Assembly (NCBI GenBank): GCA_946480545.1 | Contig: CAMLKY010000092.1 | Location: 1 to 7,308, forward strand | Source of the DNA: an uncultured Acidobacteriota bacterium | Lineage (GTDB): Bacteria > Acidobacteriota > Blastocatellia > Pyrinomonadales > Pyrinomonadaceae | Length of the DNA: 7,308 nucleotides | Reading direction: 5' to 3' | Part shown: positions 1 to 5,643 of the stretch, piece after piece | How the letters are laid out: every line of letters starts with the position of its first letter | Position numbering within the stretch: the stretch's first letter is position 1 | Program-made: the position numbers and the translations under genes | The notes under the pieces: generated by a model | What the model saw: only the letters and a program-made list of their open reading frames with translations | What the model was told of the DNA's origin: nothing | The model's database searches: none

Positions 1-41
1 CTCGTCCGCGGCGATCTTGCAAAATATACAATCGTCGACTT

Positions 42-1349
42 TCATGCAGCCTCCACAGCCTCATCGGGCACCGTCGCGAGATTATCCGACAGCCGCTCGA
101 TCTCCGCACCCAGCGATCGGAGCTTTCGGACGATCGTTTCATAACCTCGATCGATGTGATAGACGCGGTCGATCATCGTTTCACCATTCGCACACAAAGC
201 AGCCAGCACCAGCGAAGCCGATGCACGGAGATCCGACGCCTGGATCGGGGCTCCTGTGAGCTGCCGGGGGCCGCGGACCGTCGCCGTATTCCCGGCTATC
301 GCGATGTCGGCACCCATTCGGATCAGCTCAGACGCATGCATGAAGCGGTTCTCGAATATCGTTTCGGTGATCTTCGAAACACCCTCAGCCTGCGTCATCA
401 ATGCCATGTACTGGGCCTGCATGTCCGTCGGAAACTTTGGATGCGGTTCGGTCGTCACATCGTTTGCTTTCAAGCCTCCCGGAGACCGCCTGACGAGCAG
501 GGTACTTGGATTCAACTCCTCGATATCGACGCCCGCTCCCTGAAGTGCGGCGATCACCGCCCGGATGTGGTCCGGATTACAGCCTTTGACCTCGAGCTCG
601 CCGTCGGTTATCGCTGCGGCTACGATGAACGTGCCTGTCTCGATTCGATCCGGGATGATGGTATGCTCGGCCCCACCCAACGCCTCAACCCCCTCTATCT
701 CCATAACCGGTGTGCCAGCACCCTTGATCCGGGCACCCATCTTGTTGAGAAGCTCGGCGAGATCGTCGATCTCCGGCTCTTGTGCGGCGTTTCGGATCAC
801 GGTCCGGCCTTCCGCGAGCGCAGCGGCCATCATCACATTCTCGGTCCCCGTGACGGTGACTTTCTCAAAGCCGATATCGGCCCCCTTCAGACGACCATTC
901 GGAGCTCGCGCAATAACATCCCCCGATTCGAGCGAGACTGTCGCACCGAGCTGTTCAAAGGCTTTCAGATGCAGATCGATGGGTCGTGTGCCTATAGCGC
1001 AGCCACCGGGCAGGCTGACTTTCGCCTGTCCAAATCGAGCCAGGAGCGGTCCAAGCGCGAGAACACTCGCACGCATTGTTTTTACAAGGTGGTAGGGGGC
1101 TTCGTAGAGCTGGATATTGTTCGCGGTGACCTTATGCGTGCGAAGCTCGGGCGTGAGAACAGTCGCACCGAGATCTTCCAGGAGGCGGCGCTGTGTGATC
1201 AGGTCCTTTACGTAGGGAACGTTGTGCAGTGTTACGGTTTCCGCCGAAAGAAGTGTCGCCGCAAGACATGGCAGTGCAGAGTTTTTCGCGCCTCCGATCT
1301 CGATCTTGCCTCTAAGCGGCCGGCCGCCCCTGATTCGAAATTTATCCAT
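42..1349 (-). CDS. murA: UDP-N-acetylglucosamine 1-carboxyvinyltransferase (MurA)
   Basis: MurA transfers the enolpyruvyl group of phosphoenolpyruvate to UDP-GlcNAc, the first committed step of peptidoglycan synthesis in the cytoplasm. The protein is 435 aa, close to the usual 417-435, and has both inside-out alpha/beta lobes of the EPSP-synthase fold. Visible family residues are GAKN with Lys22, the active-site loop PGGCAIG with catalytic Cys117 (the fosfomycin-sensitive Cys form, not the Asp variant), FPTDMQAQ with the general-acid/base-type Asp309, and HIDRGYE with Arg401 near the C-terminus. The start chosen is the ATG at 1349, giving MDKFRIRGG, the typical MurA N-terminus. An in-frame ATG at 1388 would add 13 residues (MKGPFDGGFFLLA) not expected in the family. 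No strong ribosome-binding site precedes either start. The gene diverges from the sigma factor gene and appears to be ordinary housekeeping. Identification is very secure; the start is fairly secure. Confidence 0.97.
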   Translation of the reverse strand: MDKFRIRGGRPLRGKIEIGGAKNSALPCLAATLLSAETVTLHNVPYVKDLITQRRLLEDLGATVLTPELRTHKVTANNIQLYEAPYHLVKTMRASVLALGPLLARFGQAKVSLPGGCAIGTRPIDLHLKAFEQLGATVSLESGDVIARAPNGRLKGADIGFEKVTVTGTENVMMAAALAEGRTVIRNAAQEPEIDDLAELLNKMGARIKGAGTPVMEIEGVEALGGAEHTIIPDRIETGTFIVAAAITDGELEVKGCNPDHIRAVIAALQGAGVDIEELNPSTLLVRRSPGGLKANDVTTEPHPKFPTDMQAQYMALMTQAEGVSKITETIFENRFMHASELIRMGADIAIAGNTATVRGPRQLTGAPIQASDLRASASLVLAALCANGETMIDRVYHIDRGYETIVRKLRSLGAEIERLSDNLATVPDEAVEAA

Positions 1350-1484
1350 TGCGAGCAAAAAAAAGCCGCCATCGAACGGCCCTTTCATTCCAAAGCATCA
1401 GTGATACAGGAACCGAATGTTACCACAGAGACCTCCGCCGCGCATTGCGGTAAGAGTGCTTTCTGTTTGAAAATTAACTGTCTA
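1350..1484. promoter_or_regulatory. Divergent murA / sigma factor intergenic region
   Basis: These 135 bp must hold the promoters for both diverging genes. I see no convincing -35/-10 pair for the housekeeping sigma factor on either strand. GGAACC at 1409-1414, reading toward the sigma gene, resembles the -35 element of ECF-type promoters, but no fitting -10 follows at 16-17 bp. A short inverted repeat, CCGC (1438-1441) with GCGG (1447-1450), lies 35 bp before the sigma ATG. Confidence 0.4.
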
Positions 1485-2093
1485 ATGAAGGTTAGCCAGG
1501 CCAAGAGCCTCACCACGGAATTTCCGGCATCGGCGCTTGCTCGCTCGGATGCAGACCTCGTGCGCGAATGCCGCGAGGGAAACCAGAACGCGTGGGACGA
1601 GCTTGTGCGGCGGTACCAACGGCTGATCTATGCCGTGCCCCGCCGAGCGGGTCTAACCGAAGAACAGGCCTCAGATGTTTTTCAGGAGGTGTTTCTGACA
1701 CTGTTCGAGAAGCTGGACGAGATCGAGCAGCCGGATAAGATCCGGTCCTGGATCGTTACGACGGCGAAATTCAAGACTTGGGCGACGGTGCGGGGCTCAA
1801 AGGGATTTCACTCGCTTGAGAGCGAGGAAGAGATGGAGTTCGAAATGGCGAAGCTGACGGACAAGGGTCCGCTGGCAGACGAGGCTCTAATCGAATTGGA
1901 GCAGCAGCATCTGATCCGGACCGCCCTCGGACAGCTCGAGGAGCGGTGCCAGAAAATAATATCGATGTTGTATCTAAGGGTAACTGCGGCGAGTTACGCG
2001 GATGTAGCAAGCGAGATCGGCGTCGGCGAAACCAGTATCAGCCCGTTACGGTCGCGTTGTTTGAAGAAGCTGGAGAAGCTGCTGAGCCGGTAG
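1485..2093 (+). CDS. ECF-type sigma-70 family RNA polymerase sigma factor
   Basis: A 202-aa alternative sigma factor with only the sigma2 and sigma4 domains, the ECF architecture. Sigma2 covers about residues 22-102: DADLVRECREG, then the core-binding helix around DVFQEVFLTLFEKL (64-77), then RSWIVTTAKFKTW, the position of the -10-recognising helix. A charged, Glu-rich linker (111-130) follows. Sigma4 covers about 142-201 with a helix-turn-helix in ASYADVASEIGVGETSISPLRSRCLKKLEKLL, which would read the -35 element. The ATG at 1485 is preferred because the frame upstream runs antisense through murA and loses any sigma-like sequence. No Shine-Dalgarno-like motif precedes it, so translation may be weak or leaderless. 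No zinc-binding anti-sigma gene follows; the next gene is a small protein of unknown function 90 bp downstream, then a TPR-CHAT protease. Target promoters cannot be told from this window. Confidence 0.93.
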   Translation: MKVSQAKSLTTEFPASALARSDADLVRECREGNQNAWDELVRRYQRLIYAVPRRAGLTEEQASDVFQEVFLTLFEKLDEIEQPDKIRSWIVTTAKFKTWATVRGSKGFHSLESEEEMEFEMAKLTDKGPLADEALIELEQQHLIRTALGQLEERCQKIISMLYLRVTAASYADVASEIGVGETSISPLRSRCLKKLEKLLSR

Positions 2094-2183
2094 CAAATAT
2101 GGGGCGGATGTTGGTTGAGATAAAACTTTAACTTTGGTGTCTTTATCCGGTTCGTTAAAGCACTGTTCAGTTGAGGCGGCGAT

Positions 2184-2684
2184 TTGCTGCAAAAGATGAT
2201 GAGTACGGAACAAAATCTTCTAAACATAATCGAGCTGATGCGGCGGGATGATTCAACGGACGCACCCGCCGATTCGATCCGCTGGGCCAGCAACCTCTTC
2301 AGGTCGCGTGCCGCGGAACCCAAAGTATCTCTCGTAAGACGGCTCGCTGCGGTGCTGCAGATGGAGCTCGCTCCAGGTAAAGCCGCTTTCGGTGAACGGT
2401 CAGCATCGACGACACAGGTTCGCCAGATGCTTTTCAAGGCTGAAGACAACGCGATCGACCTGCGGATCGAGCCTTCCGGTCCCGACTTTATCGTCCGAGG
2501 CCAGATCCTGGGCGAAGAGTTCGCCGGAGCCAATCTCGTGCTGCACGAGGACGAGCGTAGGCTTGAGACCGTCGCATCCGACGCCAGTGAGTTCGTATTC
2601 GAGAAAGTCCCGGCGGGGCGTTACGAGCTGCTTATCCGTCGCGACGATGTCGAGATCAGTCTGAGAACGATCAATATCGAATAA
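2184..2684 (+). CDS. Conserved-looking small protein of unknown function, helical N-terminus plus beta-sandwich-like C-terminus
   Basis: I cannot assign a named family. The 166-aa product has no signal peptide, membrane segment or cysteine, so it is probably cytoplasmic and is not a zinc-type (HxxxCxxC) anti-sigma factor. Residues about 5-80 are predicted helical and basic (LLNIIELMRRDD, DSIRWASNLFRSR, LVRRLAAVLQMEL). Residues about 90-166 alternate hydrophobic residues in strand fashion, with the pattern VRGQI..FAGANLVLHED..ASEFVFEKVPAGRYELLIR, which recalls the carboxypeptidase-regulatory/transthyretin-like beta-sandwich fold. The start is uncertain. TTG at 2184 has an AGG (2174-2176) seven bases upstream, while the in-frame ATGs at 2196 and 2199 give a more natural N-terminus (MMSTEQN or MSTEQN) but sit 19 or more bases from that motif. 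The gene lies between the sigma factor and the TPR-CHAT protease and ends just before a strong terminator. A role as a sigma-factor partner or CHAT substrate is inference only. Confidence 0.8.
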   Translation: MLQKMMSTEQNLLNIIELMRRDDSTDAPADSIRWASNLFRSRAAEPKVSLVRRLAAVLQMELAPGKAAFGERSASTTQVRQMLFKAEDNAIDLRIEPSGPDFIVRGQILGEEFAGANLVLHEDERRLETVASDASEFVFEKVPAGRYELLIRRDDVEISLRTINIE

Positions 2685-2709
2685 ATCCTCCTCCAACACC
2701 ACCGACTAC

Positions 2710-2744
2710 AGCGGAAGCCCGAACAGGGGTTTCCGCTCTTTTTT
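2710..2744 (+). terminator. Rho-independent terminator after the small protein gene
   Basis: An 11-bp stem pairs AGCGGAAGCCC (2710-2720) with GGGTTTCCGCT and its preceding base (2727-2737, one G-T wobble). The 6-nt loop is GAACAG and the stem is followed by CTTTTTT (2738-2744). It lies 25 bp after the stop of the small protein gene. It should end most transcripts from the sigma/small-protein pair and so separate them from the TPR-CHAT gene, unless read-through or antitermination occurs. Confidence 0.88.
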
Positions 2745-2754
2745 CATTTGCTAA

Positions 2755-2769
2755 ACTGTCATCGACAGT
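2755..2769 (+). promoter_or_regulatory. Short perfect inverted repeat just upstream of the TPR-CHAT start codon
   Basis: ACTGTC (2755-2760) and GACAGT (2764-2769) form a perfect 6-bp inverted repeat with a 3-nt spacer, ending nine bases before the ATG at 2779. It sits in the only 34 bp between the upstream terminator and the CHAT start codon, where a ribosome-binding site or the downstream part of a promoter must lie. No purine-rich Shine-Dalgarno motif is seen. It could be an operator half-site pair or a small mRNA hairpin affecting initiation; chance is also possible for a 6-bp repeat. Confidence 0.4.
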
Positions 2770-2778
2770 CCCGTAACA

Positions 2779-5562
2779 ATGAAGCGATCGACGCTCGCGA
2801 CACGGCTGGTCGATGCCGCAAGCGACCGCCAGAGAAAAGAGCTCCTAACGGCCAATCGAAAGCTTGCCGATGAACGACTCGCGCGTGCCTTGAAAGACGA
2901 GTGCTATCGCGTATGGACATCCGATCCTGCCGCTGCCCGGCGCGTCGCCGCGGCGTTACGTGTGCTGACCTCATATTCCCCATCCAACGAAACAGAGGCG
3001 ATGCGATCGTGGGTCGAGGGTATCGCCGCTATAACCCGCGGAAAGCTCGAAGATGCGGTCGCCCACCTCAACCACGCGTCGAGGCTCTTGTCGCGGCTCG
3101 GGCTCGAACACGAATCGGCGCAGCCCCAGGTCGCAAAACTGATCGCGCTCGCGATGCTCGGCCGCTATGACGAAGCTCAACGGACCGGCGAGAAGGCGCT
3201 GCAAATTTTTGAGCGGTACCGCGACGCGTTGGCGGCGGGAAAGATCGAGATGAACCTCAGCAACATCGTCTCGCGTCGCGACCAGTATCGTCTTGCCGAA
3301 CGCTATTGCCTCTCGGCCTACAAACGATTCGCAAAGCTGGGTGAAACGTCGTGGCAGACGATGGCCGAGAATGGGCTCGCGAATACGTATGCCGAGCTGA
3401 ACGATTTCGATCGTGCCGAGAAGTTCTACACGCGCGCGCTCGAGCGAGCACGGACCGCTCGAATGAATCTCACGGTCGCGGAGATCGAGGCGAGCATGGG
3501 AAACCTCGCATTGTTCCGAGGCCGTTACGCGGACGCGTTGCGCCGGCTCGAGCTGTCGCGTCAGAAATACGAGAAGCTCGCGATGCCGCATCAATCCGCG
3601 ATCGCGGAGCTTGAGATCGCAGATATCTATGCCGAGCTGAATCTGAACTCCGAGGCCGCGGAACTTTACTCGCGGCTGATCCCGACTCTTCGATCGCTCA
3701 AGATGCGGGCTGAAGAGGCCCGGGCAAGAGCCAACTTCGGACGCGTGCTTCTTGCAACCGGGGACCTGAAGCCGACGCAGCGGATGTTGAAGGATGCGGC
3801 CTCTTTATTTCGTGCGGAGAAGAATGAGATCGCCGCGGCCGGTGTCGATCTCCGACGCGCGCTCGTAGAAACCCGACTAAAGAAATATAAGCGGGCGATG
3901 GAGCTCCTCGACGCCGCTGCACCGGCGATCGAGTCGAGCGAGAACCTGCGACTCATTCTTTCAGCTCGATGGATACGTGCCGATCTGCTGTCGAAACTCG
4001 GCGATCGAAACGCCGCAGAAGCGTTGTTGGAACAGACGATGAAGCGTGCGATCAAAGGCGAGCAGTCGCCGGTCGCACAGGCGGCAATGACGTCGCTCGG
4101 GGTCCTCGCGAGCGAGAACGGAGATGTACGTCGGGCCGAGAAGTTTTTTCGCAATGCCATCCGGTCCGTTGAGGCAACGCGTGCTCCGCTGCCCGGGGAA
4201 GAGTTCCGGATGGCATTTCTCGCGAAGACGCTCGCTCCTTACGAGAATCTGACCAAACTCTATCTCCGCGAAGGGAGGTTTGAGGACGCGTTCGCTTGCG
4301 TCGAACGCTCGCGTGCGCGGTCGTTACTCGAAGGGATCACATCGAAAAAGGCGGTCGCACTCGATGGCGACACCCAGGTGCGCGAAGAGCTTAACTGGTA
4401 TTACAGCCGTCTCGACCGTTCGACCGACGAAGACGAGATCGCCCGGATCCAGAAAGAGATACGCCGGCGTGAACGCGATGTCGCGACCGCGTCGCTTAGG
4501 GCGGCGAGCGCGGTGCGAGCAAAGGAAACAGCGGCGTCGGGCTTTGAGATCGATCTGCCACTTCTCCAACGGAGACTCGGCACTGAAAAGGTGATGATCG
4601 AGTTTTTGCTCTTTGACGATGTCTATTCAGCATTCGTTGTCGACGGCAACGGGCTTCGGTATGTCGCCGATCTCGCCAGTCACGAGGAAGTAATGTCGAT
4701 GCTCGGGGGTCTGCACTTTCAGTTTGGAACGCTTCGTTTTGGAGGTGATGCGATCAAGCCTTTCGCGTCACAGTTGAAATCGAGGGCGGACGCCTATCTC
4801 GAAAAGCTTTATTCAAAACTCCTGGCGCCGATGGCGGAACATATCGGCGGTAGGGACATGGTCATCGTCCCGGCGGGCGCGATGAACTACGTCCCATTTC
4901 ATGCCCTGGTCAGTGACGGACGATACGTGACCGAGTTACGAGAAGTAGTATGTGCACCGAGTGCCGCAGTTTGGCAGCACCTCGATTCGGCCCGCGGTGC
5001 GCGCCCGATCACGAGTGCCCTCCTGATGTCATTCGCAGATGAGAAGATCCCGCTGGCCGACCGCGAAATAGACACGCTCGCCCGGCAGCTCCCGTCCGCC
5101 GCAAAGTTTACAGGCCGCCGCGCGACGTTCGGCGCGTTCCAAGCGAACGCTCCTCGCAATGATCTGATCCATCTCGCGTGCCACGGCCAGTTCCGGCCGG
5201 ATAATCCGATGTTCTCCAGCCTTCATCTCGCCGACGGATGGGTAACCGTCCGCGACGTATGCTCGCGAAAGTTAAAGGCACGGCTGGTCACTCTCAGTGC
5301 TTGCGAAACCGGTCTTAGCGAGGTTTTTGCCGGGGAAGAGATACTCGGGCTCGCCCGCGGCTTTCTCTCGGCAGGTGCGAAATCGCTCGTCTTGAGCCTA
5401 TGGACGGTGAACGATAAGGCGACCACCAGTTTGATGGAGGACCTGTATTCTAATCTGCAACGCGGACTCGGCGTTTCAGCATCTTTAAGGATTGCTCAGA
5501 GAAGGTTCATCGATCGCGGCGAGCACCCATATTACTGGTCACCTTTTTTCGCGATCGCCTGA
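2779..5562 (+). CDS. TPR-repeat protein with C-terminal CHAT (caspase-like) protease domain
   Basis: A 927-aa protein without signal peptide or membrane segment, so probably cytoplasmic. Residues about 70-515 are a long tetratricopeptide-repeat array; clear repeats include GRYDEAQRTGEKAL, NDFDRAEKFYTRALERA, GRYADALRRLELSRQ, GDVRRAEKFFRNAI and GRFEDAFACVERSRARSLLE. A charged helical linker (about 520-585, with KEIRRRERD) leads to the CHAT domain (about 590-927). The caspase-type dyad is intact: His802 in HLACHGQF and Cys842 in TLSACETG, followed by the family signature GEEILGLARGFLSAGAKSLVLSLW and the ending YYWSPFFAIA. CHAT domains are clan CD cysteine peptidases; TPR-CHAT proteins are typically sensors whose superhelix binds a partner and gates proteolysis, as in Csx29 of Craspase. 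Here the array would serve as sensor or docking surface. The start ATG follows a terminator and inverted repeat with no clear ribosome-binding site. Substrate is unknown; the neighbouring small protein is the obvious candidate. Domain call is very secure. Confidence 0.95.
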   Translation: MKRSTLATRLVDAASDRQRKELLTANRKLADERLARALKDECYRVWTSDPAAARRVAAALRVLTSYSPSNETEAMRSWVEGIAAITRGKLEDAVAHLNHASRLLSRLGLEHESAQPQVAKLIALAMLGRYDEAQRTGEKALQIFERYRDALAAGKIEMNLSNIVSRRDQYRLAERYCLSAYKRFAKLGETSWQTMAENGLANTYAELNDFDRAEKFYTRALERARTARMNLTVAEIEASMGNLALFRGRYADALRRLELSRQKYEKLAMPHQSAIAELEIADIYAELNLNSEAAELYSRLIPTLRSLKMRAEEARARANFGRVLLATGDLKPTQRMLKDAASLFRAEKNEIAAAGVDLRRALVETRLKKYKRAMELLDAAAPAIESSENLRLILSARWIRADLLSKLGDRNAAEALLEQTMKRAIKGEQSPVAQAAMTSLGVLASENGDVRRAEKFFRNAIRSVEATRAPLPGEEFRMAFLAKTLAPYENLTKLYLREGRFEDAFACVERSRARSLLEGITSKKAVALDGDTQVREELNWYYSRLDRSTDEDEIARIQKEIRRRERDVATASLRAASAVRAKETAASGFEIDLPLLQRRLGTEKVMIEFLLFDDVYSAFVVDGNGLRYVADLASHEEVMSMLGGLHFQFGTLRFGGDAIKPFASQLKSRADAYLEKLYSKLLAPMAEHIGGRDMVIVPAGAMNYVPFHALVSDGRYVTELREVVCAPSAAVWQHLDSARGARPITSALLMSFADEKIPLADREIDTLARQLPSAAKFTGRRATFGAFQANAPRNDLIHLACHGQFRPDNPMFSSLHLADGWVTVRDVCSRKLKARLVTLSACETGLSEVFAGEEILGLARGFLSAGAKSLVLSLWTVNDKATTSLMEDLYSNLQRGLGVSASLRIAQRRFIDRGEHPYYWSPFFAIA

Positions 5563-5607
5563 AAAAAACTCATAGAAGGCTGTCTTTTTAGGGATTTTCA
5601 CCACACT

Positions 5608-5643
5608 GTGTTGGGGCAAGACCTAAGTTGCCGAGGTGTTGGA
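5608..5643 (+). promoter_or_regulatory. Ribosome-binding site and leader hairpin of the S8 protease gene
   Basis: GAGGTG at 5633-5638 is a good Shine-Dalgarno match seven bases (from AGG) before the ATG at 5644. It decides the start in favour of that ATG over the in-frame GTG at 5608, which would put 12 polar residues ahead of the signal peptide. A small hairpin, GGCAA (5615-5619) with TTGCC (5628-5632), lies directly against the motif. This is the only clear ribosome-binding site in the plus-strand gene set. Confidence 0.65.

Noticed and set aside
565..1095. 176-aa plus-strand frame inside murA
   Set aside because: Serine/proline-rich shadow of the murA reading frame on the opposite strand, with no ribosome-binding site or domain pattern.
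156..1484. Long open frame on the plus strand running antisense through murA and fused in frame to the sigma factor
   Set aside because: It lacks stop codons by chance opposite a GC-rich gene; the translated part has no family-like composition, and sigma homology begins only after the ATG at 1485.
2119..2147. GATAAA/TTTATC pair as a terminator after the sigma gene
   Set aside because: A 6-bp AT-only stem with a 17-nt loop and no T tract would be too weak.
1994..2533. 179-aa minus-strand frame spanning the sigma/small-protein boundary
   Set aside because: Covers the ends of two supported genes and an intergenic gap, with Ser/Arg-rich shadow composition and no recognisable motif.
2971..3594. 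207-aa minus-strand frame within the TPR region
   Set aside because: Arginine-rich antisense shadow of the TPR repeats; the plus-strand TPR-CHAT protein is continuous and strongly supported.
1485..5562. A CRISPR type III-E (Craspase) locus
   Set aside because: Although TPR-CHAT and an ECF sigma factor are present, there is no repeat-spacer array, no Cas7-11-like effector and no Cas1/Cas2 in the window.
5601..5614. Palindrome-like ACACTGTGT before the S8 gene as an operator
   Set aside because: Only a 4-bp half-site on each side; too short to separate from chance and not linked to any recognisable promoter.
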